Source of the DNA: Longimicrobiales bacterium
GTDB lineage: Bacteria; Gemmatimonadota; Gemmatimonadetes; Longimicrobiales; Gaopeijiaceae
Assembly (NCBI GenBank): GCA_958296005.1
Contig: CATQHQ010000001.1
Location: 636,134-700,133, forward strand
Direction: 5' to 3'
Length of the DNA: 64,000 nt
Shown here: positions 31,130 to 39,026 of the stretch, piece after piece
Numbering within the stretch: position 1 is the first letter of the stretch
Layout: every line of letters begins with the position of its first letter
Program-made: the position numbers and the translations under genes
The notes under the pieces: model-generated
What the model saw: the letters and a program-made list of their open reading frames with translations, nothing else
Told to the model about the DNA's origin: nothing
Database searches by the model: none

Positions 31130-32010
31130 TCGGTCCGAGATTACCAGCTTCGACGAGTACTGTCGGTGGTTGGCAACGTCGACCTGATAGCAAGGTGCAC
31201 CGCTTGAATAGACTGTTCCAGATGTGCGCGTTGGAACCGAAGATCCGCCAAGACTTGGCGGATGCGCTGGTCCGCGGAAAGCTTGTCCAGGCCTTCCGCA
31301 CGGCGCGCCTGGTCTCTCAACCTCGACGCACCGACGTGCGTAGCGAGCGTATCGTCTCTCGACGGTACCGCTATGTCTGGCTGTGCAACCCGAAGGTTGC
31401 TTCGCGCAGCATCAAGTCCGCGTTGCTCAGCGTCACACCGGACGCCGAGGTGTTCCTCAGCATGAGCATCGGCGAACTTTGCGAGATCCGGCCGGATGTC
31501 CGTCGCTACCACAGCTTCAGCTTTGTCAGGCACCCGTACACCAGAGCGCCGTCGTTCTACGCCCAGCTGTTTTTCTCGCACGAAACGTACCCTGAGTCGC
31601 AGAGGAGGAGATGGCTTAGAAACTCGTTGTTCAATAGACTCCCCGGGTTGTCGGAGATTACTAGCTTCGACGAGTACTGTCGATGGTTGGCGACGCCCTA
31701 CGGCTCGGATGCCTTCGCCGACAACCATTACCTGTCGCAGCATCTGCATATACGGCTGGAGGACGGGCGCTTGCCCACGTTCGTGGGCCGCTTCGAGAAC
31801 CTGGACCAGGACCTTGAGCGCGTCCTTCGCGACTTGGGGTTGCCGAAGCCGAAGTTGCCGGTGCTCAATACGATGGCGGGTTGGCGGCCTGCGCCGGCCG
31901 AGCTGCAAGCCGCACGAGCGGCCATGAGCGAACTCCTCACGGAGGACAGCAAGGCACTGTTGCGCATGCGGTATGCAAAGGACTTCGAAGTGGGCGGCTA
32001 TACCCCATGA
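31126..32010 (+). CDS. Sulfotransferase family protein, tandem copy 6 (ST6)
   Basis: NPKVASRSIKSALLSV, FVRHPYTRAPSFYAQLFFSHETY; ATG overlaps ST5 stop. Confidence 0.78.
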   Translation: MIGPRLPASTSTVGGWQRRPDSKVHRLNRLFQMCALEPKIRQDLADALVRGKLVQAFRTARLVSQPRRTDVRSERIVSRRYRYVWLCNPKVASRSIKSALLSVTPDAEVFLSMSIGELCEIRPDVRRYHSFSFVRHPYTRAPSFYAQLFFSHETYPESQRRRWLRNSLFNRLPGLSEITSFDEYCRWLATPYGSDAFADNHYLSQHLHIRLEDGRLPTFVGRFENLDQDLERVLRDLGLPKPKLPVLNTMAGWRPAPAELQAARAAMSELLTEDSKALLRMRYAKDFEVGGYTP

Positions 32011-32051
32011 ACGACGATGCTTGGGCTTGCGGGCCGTGCGGTGCCGGCTTG

Positions 32052-32071
32052 CCTCCACACGGCGGTGGAGG
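32052..32071 (+). repeat. Stem-loop CCTCCAC-ACGGCG-GTGGAGG upstream of hisC
   Basis: 7-bp perfect inverted repeat identical to that after ST1. Confidence 0.55.
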
Positions 32072-32170
32072 GCTGATTGGCGCGACGCACCACTTTGCGC
32101 CTATATTGACGATGCGCCACGCGAGCGTCCAGCAGGTGGCGCGCCACACCATGGGAACGGAGGCAGTACG

Positions 32171-33313
32171 ATGCGTCGGCGGTCATTCATAAGAGCAGGA
32201 ACCTTCTCGAGTCTCGCGGCGGGAACGGGCATGGCCAGCGCATTGGGCGCCAAGCCCCTCGCGGCCCTGGCGACCGGGCCGGGGCGCAGGACGGCCAGCG
32301 GGGACGTGCGCCTCAACTCCAACGAGAACCCCCTGGGAATCTCGCCCGCCGCGAAGGACGCGCTGGTGGAAGCGATCGTCCTCGCCAACCGCTACCCGTC
32401 GGACCAGAACGCGGCCCTCGTCTCCAAGCTGGCCACCGCCCACGACGTGGCCGACGGCCAGATCGTGCTCGGCACCGGCTCCGCCGAGGTCCTCCAGATG
32501 GCGGTACAAGCGTTTGCCGCACCGCGGGCCCGCTTGGTCATGGCCGACCCGACCTACGAGGCGATCATCGACTACCAGCGCACGGAGTCCTACGAGCTGG
32601 TGAAGGTGCCCCTCACCGCGACCCACGAGCACGATCTGGACCAGATGCGCGCCGCCGCGGAGAGCTCGGGCCGGCCCGCCCTCGTGTACCTCTGCAACCC
32701 CAACAACCCGACGGCGACGATCACCCCCAGCGCCGCGATCGACGCATGGATCGCCGACGCGCCGGAGCACGTCTTCTTCCTCTCCGACGAAGCGTACATC
32801 GAGTACGTGGAGGACGATCGGATGTGGAGCTCGCTTCCCTGGATCGAGAAGAAGCGCAACGTCCTCGTGGTCAAGACCTTCTCGAAGATATACGGGCTCG
32901 CGGGCCTCCGGCTGGGGTACGGAATCGCCCACCCCGACACCGCGGCGCGACTGTCGGATTTCGCCTCCCGGAACAACGCCAACCAGCTGGCCCTGGCCGC
33001 CGCCGCCGCGTCGTTCCAGGACGAGGCGCTCATGACCAAGAGTCGGATCGTCAACCAGGAGGCCAAGAAGATGGTCCAGGCCACCTTGGACGAACTGGGG
33101 CTGGAGCACATGCCCACCGAGACCAACTTCCTCATGCACCGGATCAGCGGCGACTTGGCCACGTACCGGGGCCGCATGGCGGAGGCTGGGTTCCTGGTGG
33201 GTCGCGACTTCCCGCCGATGCTCGACTGGAACCGACTCTCCTTCGGGCTGCCCGAGGACATGGGCCGCTTCTGCGACACGCTGCGACAGTTCCGGCAAAA
33301 GGGCTGGGTGTAG
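32171..33313 (+). CDS. hisC: HisC-like aminotransferase (PLP, class I/II) with twin-arginine-like N-terminal leader
   Basis: MRRRSFIRAGTFSSLAAGTGMASALG leader; LNSNENPLG, YLCNPNNPT, FSKIYGLAGLRLGYG. Confidence 0.82.
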   Translation: MRRRSFIRAGTFSSLAAGTGMASALGAKPLAALATGPGRRTASGDVRLNSNENPLGISPAAKDALVEAIVLANRYPSDQNAALVSKLATAHDVADGQIVLGTGSAEVLQMAVQAFAAPRARLVMADPTYEAIIDYQRTESYELVKVPLTATHEHDLDQMRAAAESSGRPALVYLCNPNNPTATITPSAAIDAWIADAPEHVFFLSDEAYIEYVEDDRMWSSLPWIEKKRNVLVVKTFSKIYGLAGLRLGYGIAHPDTAARLSDFASRNNANQLALAAAAASFQDEALMTKSRIVNQEAKKMVQATLDELGLEHMPTETNFLMHRISGDLATYRGRMAEAGFLVGRDFPPMLDWNRLSFGLPEDMGRFCDTLRQFRQKGWV

Positions 33314-33332
33314 TCGCATCGCCACGCGAGCT

Positions 33333-33977
33333 ATGGCCAAATACCTCACCGAATTCGTCGGCGCCTTCTTCCTGGTCCTGACCGTCGGCCTGACGGCGGT
33401 GCAGCAGGTCGCCCTGGCGCCGCTGGCCGCCGGGTCCGTGCTGATGGCGATGGTCTACATGGGCGGCCACTTGTCCGGGGCGCACTACAACCCCGCGGTG
33501 ACGGTCGCCGCCTCTATGGCCGGGAAGCTCGAGCGGAAGTACGTGGGACCGTATCTGCTGTCGCAGATCGCCGGGGCGCTGACGGCGGGGCTGGCGGTAC
33601 GGCTCCTGGCTGGCGACTTCTTCGTGCCGGCGCCGGGCGTCGGGGTGCCGCCCGCGACGGTGTTGCTGGCCGAGGCGCTGTTCACCTTCGCTCTGGTGAT
33701 CGTCGTCCTCCACGTGGCGACGGACTCCCGCACCGAGGGAAACTCGTACTACGGACTCGCCATCGGCTTCACGGTCATGGTGGCGGGCTTCGCCGTGGGC
33801 GACGTCTCCGGCGGCGTGCTCAACCCGTCCGTGGCCGCCGGGCCGATGTTGGCGCGCCTTGTCGCCACCGGGTCTACCGGCGGTGCTCTGGGAGGCATAT
33901 GGCTGTATTGGGTCGGACCGGTCGCCGGCGGCATGCTGGCCGCGGCGGCCTATCGAATGCAGAGACAAGACGGCTAG
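33333..33977 (+). CDS. MIP/aquaporin family channel
   Basis: SGAHYNPAVTVAA and second half-helix motif SGGVLNPSVAAG. Confidence 0.88.
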   Translation: MAKYLTEFVGAFFLVLTVGLTAVQQVALAPLAAGSVLMAMVYMGGHLSGAHYNPAVTVAASMAGKLERKYVGPYLLSQIAGALTAGLAVRLLAGDFFVPAPGVGVPPATVLLAEALFTFALVIVVLHVATDSRTEGNSYYGLAIGFTVMVAGFAVGDVSGGVLNPSVAAGPMLARLVATGSTGGALGGIWLYWVGPVAGGMLAAAAYRMQRQDG

Positions 33978-34070
33978 GCTATAGGCAAGCGTTCAGCGCC
34001 GAAGGCGCTTACAACTTCGTCGTGGCGTCTCCGCCGGGTTGTCCTTGTCGATGCAAAGGTCCGAGTGCGG

Positions 34071-35450
34071 TCACTCGCAGAGTTCTTGATTCTGCTTCAG
34101 GTATTCCAGCAGGGCTTCCGCCGCCCAACGGTGGCCGGCGAGGTTCCAGTGGCCGTCATGTGCCCACCTAGCGTCGCGCAGCTCGGCGCCCTGGCGGTTG
34201 ATGAAGTCAGCCTGGTCGACGACGGGGATGCTTCGCTCTGAGGCCATCTCGCTCAGCAGGGCAAGCGTACCGTCGCCGTCAGTGCTGCGCATGTGGTCCG
34301 ACTCCATGTTGCGCCCAGGGGTGCGCACGTGGTACGACGCCAGAATGACCAGCGCCGCCCCGTCGCGCTCCGCGCGTTTCTTAAACTCGTCCAGTGCGAA
34401 GGCGGTGAAGGCGAGTGTTTCTTTGTACAACGGCCCACCGTTTTCTTCCGCAAACATCGGGAGGTTGTTCGGGTTGACCACGCCTACTGCTGCAAGTGTC
34501 TTTGACACAGTTTGCTGGTCCTCGAGCCACGGTGCATAGGCGGGGTGCCGGCTCAGTAGTTCCAACCGGGCAATTCGCTCCGCGCCGGTGCGCCCGTGTT
34601 CTATGTAATGCAGGGTGTATTCGCGCTTCGCGTACGCCAAGAACCAGGAGCGGGAGGAAATCTGCTTGACAAGCGTCTTCCACTGGGGCGTGGGCGGAGG
34701 GTCAACTTGCGGCAACATGAATCGTAAGTAATCCGGGTCGGGAGGACGCAACCGAAGTCCGCCGTCCTCGGTTCGCTCCGCGGATACAAACGGCGGATGC
34801 TCCGGGTCGAAACCACTCTTCACGAGCCTCCAGAACGGGAAATTGTTGGTGAAATCGTTTGGAAGGAAGACGAGCACGACCAGCCGAGGGCGCAGATGCC
34901 GGGCGTATTCGTCGTACCAGGCCAACTGGTTGACCTGCCCGGTACCGCCCCTCCCGAACGCCGAGGTCGTGACGTCCAGAGCGGGCAACTCCCGTGCGGC
35001 CATCTCTTCGAACCGTACGTGGAACTTCTCCGAGATCTGCACCTCCTTCGCTTCAACCACGGAGTCGCCGAACACGGCGACGTGACAACTCTCCGCGGCT
35101 CGCTCGGGGCTCGGCGGTTCGCGGTCCAGGAAACCCAGGCTGTTGGCGCGGACGGTGGTCCAGTAATCGACTTGGTTCGTCCAGCGGACCTCCGCGCGGG
35201 GACGTAGCAGCGAGCCCACATCGGTAACGAAGACGGCTGGGTAGTTAACTGTCATGAACAGGCCCTTGGAACGGAACAACGTTTCCCCGGCAAGCCCAAT
35301 CAGGGCCAGCCCGGCCATGAGCAGCAGTGCATTCAGACCGGCCACGCGCAGGACACGGCGGGCCGCCCCTCGGCCCCGGCGTGGGACATGACCGGTCCCG
35401 CCTGTCCGAGGCGGCGACCGCCTTTGCGTCGGTTCGGATGTTGTCGGCAT
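34071..35450 (-). CDS. SGNH/GDSL hydrolase-like membrane-anchored protein, paralog A
   Basis: AVFGDSVVEAKEVQ block, PRLVVLVFLPNDFTNN, N-terminal TM helix, DARWAHDGHWNLAGHRWAAEALLEYL. Confidence 0.7.
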   Translation of the reverse strand: MPTTSEPTQRRSPPRTGGTGHVPRRGRGAARRVLRVAGLNALLLMAGLALIGLAGETLFRSKGLFMTVNYPAVFVTDVGSLLRPRAEVRWTNQVDYWTTVRANSLGFLDREPPSPERAAESCHVAVFGDSVVEAKEVQISEKFHVRFEEMAARELPALDVTTSAFGRGGTGQVNQLAWYDEYARHLRPRLVVLVFLPNDFTNNFPFWRLVKSGFDPEHPPFVSAERTEDGGLRLRPPDPDYLRFMLPQVDPPPTPQWKTLVKQISSRSWFLAYAKREYTLHYIEHGRTGAERIARLELLSRHPAYAPWLEDQQTVSKTLAAVGVVNPNNLPMFAEENGGPLYKETLAFTAFALDEFKKRAERDGAALVILASYHVRTPGRNMESDHMRSTDGDGTLALLSEMASERSIPVVDQADFINRQGAELRDARWAHDGHWNLAGHRWAAEALLEYLKQNQELCE

Positions 35451-35451
35451 C

Positions 35452-36120
35452 TTACTTCCCAAGCTTGGCCAGCGCTTCCTGCGCCTGGACGTCCCGACGT
35501 CGGTTGCACTGGGTCCACCAATTTAATGGCCTGCGCCGGGTCCTGCGCCACACCCCGGCCTCCGAGTAGGCGTTGCCCAGGTTGTGGGCACCGAAGACAT
35601 GACCCTGCTCTGCGGCACGCTGGTACCAGAGAGCGGCCCGGCCCGGCTCCTCCGCCTTGCCCAGCCCTTCGTCGTAGGCCGTGCCCATGAGGAAGACCGC
35701 CTCCAGCACGCCCGCTTCGGCGGCGTGCTCCAGCAGCCGGCGGGGCTCTGGCGTCGTCCACTTATCCCGCAACGCCTGTGTACCAATCCACCGCTTCGAG
35801 CAAGATCGGGTCCGGCACCGCAGGTGTGTGCCCACGCCACCACTAGCCGCCCGCCTTGTCGTCGCCCGACAGGCCCGGCGCTCCAGCACCTCGGGGGGCG
35901 GGCCGTCGAAGCTGGGCAACGGGAGGTTGCCGACGTAGAGTCCAAGTCGGCCACATGCCTTCCTTGGTGGTCCAGAAGCCGGTGGCGATCATGTCCCGGA
36001 AGAGGTTGAAGAAGTGGGCTTGAGGTGGCCGCGGGCGGAGGGTTCGCAGGCGATCTCGTCGCATATCTCCCGACGCCGGGCGTCGTCGTAAGTTCCGGTT
36101 CCCGGTCCCGGGTCTCCCCA
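35452..36120 (-). pseudogene. Frameshifted/deleted Sel1-repeat gene plus fragment of GDH subunit 3 gene
   Basis: AGVLEAVFLMGTAYDEGLGKAEEPGRAALWYQRAAEQGHVFGAHNLGNAYS matches the intact gene at 37519-38214; 35950-36115 matches 38304-38465. Confidence 0.85.
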
Positions 36121-36194
36121 AGCGTTCAGTGCTGAAGGCACTTACAACTTCGCCGTGGCGTCTCCGCCGGGTTGTCCTTGCCGATGAAGTGCGG

Positions 36195-37517
36195 TCACTC
36201 GCAGAGTTCTTGATTCTGCTTCAGGTATTCCAGTAAGGCTCCCGCCGCCCAGCGGTGGCCGGCGAGGTTCCAGTGGGCGTCATGTGCCCAACGGGCGTCG
36301 CTCCGCTCGGCGCCCTGGCGGATTATGAAGTCGTCCTGGTCGACGACGGGGATGCGTCGCTCTGCGGCCATCTCGCTCAGCATGGCAAGCGCAGCCTTTT
36401 GCCTAGATCTGTGCATGTGGTGCGCCGCCAGAATAACCAGCGCCGCCCCGTCGTGCTCCGCACGTTTCTTGAACTCGTCCAGTGCGAAGGCGGTGAAGGC
36501 GAGTGTTTCGGTGTACACTAACCCACCGATCTCTTCCGGTAACATCTGGATGTTGCGCGAGTCGGTGACCTCTACAGCTGAGAGTTCCGGGAGCAACGGC
36601 GCATAGGCGGGGTGCAGCTGCAGCTTTTCCAACTGGGCAATTTTCCGCTCATAGAAGCGCCTTTCCCTTTGATCTCGTATGCGAAAAAGCAGGGAGTATT
36701 TGCGGTTCAGGTACGTCGGGAACCAGGCGCGTAAGGAAATCTGCTTGGCAAGCTTCCACCAAAACGTGTCCGGAGGGGTCACCATGAATCGTAAGTAATC
36801 CGGGTCAGGAGGACGCAACCGAAATTCGCCGTCCTCGGTTCGCTCGGCGGAGACATACGGCCGATGCTCCGGGTCGAAACCATCCGCCACGGATCGCCGG
36901 AGCAGGAAGTTGTTGGAGAAATCGTTTGGAACGAAGACGAGCACAACCAGCCGAGGACGCAGATGCCGGGCGTATTCGTCGTAGTAGGCCAACTGGTTGA
37001 TCTGCCCGGTACCACTCCTCCCGAACGCCGAAGTCGTGACGTCCAGAGCGGGCAACTCCCGTGCGGCCATCTCTTCGAGCCGTACGTGGAACTTCTCCGA
37101 GATCTGCACCTCCTTCGCTTCGACCATGGAGTCGCCGATCACGGCGATGTGGCAACTCTCCGCGGCTTGTGCGGGGCTCGGCGGTTCGCGGTCCAGGAAC
37201 CCCAGGCTGTTGGTGCGGGCGGTCGTCCAGAAATCGACAAAGTTCGTCCAGCGGATCTCCGTGCGGAGAGGCAGCATCAAGCCCACGTCGGTAACGAAGA
37301 CGGTTGGGTTGTTTATGTTCGTGAACCGGCCCTTCAAACGAAACAACGTTTCCCCGGCAAGCCCAATCAGGGCTAGCCCGGCGATGAGTAGCAACGCATT
37401 CCAGCCGGCCACGCGCAGGACACGGCGGACCGCCCCCTCGGCCCCGGCGTTGGACATGACGGCCCCGCCGGTCGGAAGGCGGCGACCGCCTCGCGTCGGT
37501 CCGGATGTTGTCGGCAT
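36195..37517 (-). CDS. SGNH/GDSL hydrolase-like membrane-anchored protein, paralog B
   Basis: AVIGDSMVEAKEVQISEKFHVRLEEMAARELPALDVTTSAFGRSGTGQ; paralog of 34071-35450. Confidence 0.72.
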   Translation of the reverse strand: MPTTSGPTRGGRRLPTGGAVMSNAGAEGAVRRVLRVAGWNALLLIAGLALIGLAGETLFRLKGRFTNINNPTVFVTDVGLMLPLRTEIRWTNFVDFWTTARTNSLGFLDREPPSPAQAAESCHIAVIGDSMVEAKEVQISEKFHVRLEEMAARELPALDVTTSAFGRSGTGQINQLAYYDEYARHLRPRLVVLVFVPNDFSNNFLLRRSVADGFDPEHRPYVSAERTEDGEFRLRPPDPDYLRFMVTPPDTFWWKLAKQISLRAWFPTYLNRKYSLLFRIRDQRERRFYERKIAQLEKLQLHPAYAPLLPELSAVEVTDSRNIQMLPEEIGGLVYTETLAFTAFALDEFKKRAEHDGAALVILAAHHMHRSRQKAALAMLSEMAAERRIPVVDQDDFIIRQGAERSDARWAHDAHWNLAGHRWAAGALLEYLKQNQELCE

Positions 37518-37518
37518 C

Positions 37519-38214
37519 TTACTTCCCAAGCCTAGCCAGTGCTTCCTGCGCCTGGACGTTCCCGGCGTCGGTTGCACGCCGGTACCAAATCTCGGCCGCC
37601 TCCAGGTCGCGGGCAACGCCCCGGCCCTGCTCGTATGCCTCGCCGAGGCGGAGCTGAGTGATCGCGTCGCCCGCTTCGGCTGCCTGGATCCACCACTTCA
37701 CGGCCTGCGCCGGGTCCTGCGCTACGCCGCGGCCATCCGAGTAGGCGTTGCCCAGGTTGTGGGCGCCCAAGACATGCCCCTGCTCCGCGGCGCGCCGGTG
37801 CCAAAGAGCGGCCCGGCCCGGATCCTCCGCCTTGCCCAGGCCTTCGGCGTAGGCCGTGCCCATGAGGAAGACCGCCTCCAGCACGCCTGCTTCGGCGGCT
37901 CGCTGGACGGCGCGAATCACGGTGCCGGCCAGACGCCGAGCCTCGTCCTCGTCGCCCTCGAACCCCATCCGGCCACGGGAGTGAACCCGGGCCAGCCACA
38001 TGACCGAGATCGGATCCCTGTCTTCGACGGCCTGCTCCAACAGCTGGCGAGCCCTGGCGTCGTCCACTTGTCCCGCGACGCCCGTGTACCAATCCACCGC
38101 TTCAAGCAAGACCGGGTCCGGCGTCGCGGGTGTCGCGACGCACGCCGTTGCAGCGAGGAGGGATGCAGCGACGCCCAGAGCGCCTACGTCCGCAGTCGCC
38201 AGCCTTCTCGTCAC
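37519..38214 (-). CDS. Sel1/TPR repeat lipoprotein-like protein
   Basis: Repeats GTAYAEGLGKAEDPGRAALWHRRAAEQG / GNAYSDGRGVAQDPAQAVKWWIQAAEAG / GEAYEQGRGVARDLEAAEIWYRRATDAG. Confidence 0.88.
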   Translation of the reverse strand: MTRRLATADVGALGVAASLLAATACVATPATPDPVLLEAVDWYTGVAGQVDDARARQLLEQAVEDRDPISVMWLARVHSRGRMGFEGDEDEARRLAGTVIRAVQRAAEAGVLEAVFLMGTAYAEGLGKAEDPGRAALWHRRAAEQGHVLGAHNLGNAYSDGRGVAQDPAQAVKWWIQAAEAGDAITQLRLGEAYEQGRGVARDLEAAEIWYRRATDAGNVQAQEALARLGK

Positions 38215-39026
38215 GTCAAGTCGTCGCCCGACAGACCCAGGCGCTCCAGGACCTCTGGGGGTGGACCGTCGAAGCTGGGCAACGGGACGTTGCCGACGTA
38301 GCCCAAGTCGGCCATGCCTTCTTCGGTGGTCCAGAAGCCGGTGGCGGTCATGTCCCGGAAGAGGTCGAAGAAGCGGGCCTGAACCTTGAGGTGGCCGGGG
38401 GCCGAGGGCTCGTAGGCGATCTCGTCGCATATCTCCCGACGCCGGGCGTCGTCGAGCTCCGGGAACCCGGCGACCCCGAAGCGCTCGCGCGCCGCCCGGT
38501 TCAGCCAAGCCAAGCCGCCCCGCACAAGGATCAGATGCTCCTCGTGGCCCGATGCCGACACGAACTCGTTCACGTAGGCCGGTACGCCGAGGGCGCTGGC
38601 GGAGGGGGAACGTTCGTCCGCCGGGATGATCACGTCGGCGAGAACCGCCACTAGACGCACCTCCTCGTCGGTCAGCGCCATCTCCCAGGGCACGACCGGG
38701 GCCAAAAGGTCCGGATCCGCGAGGGTGCCCGCCGCCAGGGGGTTGCTCGGCGGCAGCGGATCGAACCCCGACAGCGCCTCGTGAGCCGACTGCGCCGACT
38801 CCTCCGGCGTGCAGGAAGGAGCCACGCCCAGAGCCGCGGCCGATGCGATCACCTTCAACGCCGTCCGGCGGGAGACCGCGTCGGCGCTTGGGGCCGCGTC
38901 GGCGCTCGGAGCCGCTTCAATGCCTGGGGCCACGTCGGCGCTCGGGGCCGCGTCGGTGCTTGGGGCTGCGTCGGTGCTTCGGGGCACCTCGGCGCTCGGA
39001 GCCGCGTCAGAACCCGTACCGCTCAT
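38211..39026 (-). CDS. Gluconate 2-dehydrogenase subunit 3 family protein with Tat leader preceded by Ala/Pro/Asp repeats
   Basis: SRRTALKVIASAAALGV leader; LTDEEVRLVAVLADVIIPADERSPSASALGVPAYVNEF; overlaps GMC gene stop. Confidence 0.82.
   Translation of the reverse strand: MSGTGSDAAPSAEVPRSTDAAPSTDAAPSADVAPGIEAAPSADAAPSADAVSRRTALKVIASAAALGVAPSCTPEESAQSAHEALSGFDPLPPSNPLAAGTLADPDLLAPVVPWEMALTDEEVRLVAVLADVIIPADERSPSASALGVPAYVNEFVSASGHEEHLILVRGGLAWLNRAARERFGVAGFPELDDARRREICDEIAYEPSAPGHLKVQARFFDLFRDMTATGFWTTEEGMADLGYVGNVPLPSFDGPPPEVLERLGLSGDDLT
38879..39000 (-). repeat. Imperfect 18-bp tandem repeats coding for DAAPSA units
   Basis: GCGTCGGCGCTTGGGGCC-type units repeated about six to seven times. 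Confidence 0.85.

Larger units (their letters stand above)
33990..36120 (-). repeat. Degraded copy of the SGNH/Sel1/GDH-subunit-3 segment (copy A)
   Basis: CGTTCAGYGCYGAAGGCRCTTACAACTTCGYCGTGGCGTCTCCGCCGGGTTGTCCTTG starts both copies (33990, 36122); SGNH genes and downstream fragments align. Confidence 0.85.

Noticed and set aside
26216-32010. Diversity-generating retroelement as the cause of sulfotransferase variation
   Set aside because: No reverse transcriptase or template-repeat pair seen in the window; variation includes length changes, which fits recombination better
38879-39000. CRISPR-like array from regularly spaced 18-bp units
   Set aside because: Units are contiguous coding repeats with no unique spacers and no cas genes in the window
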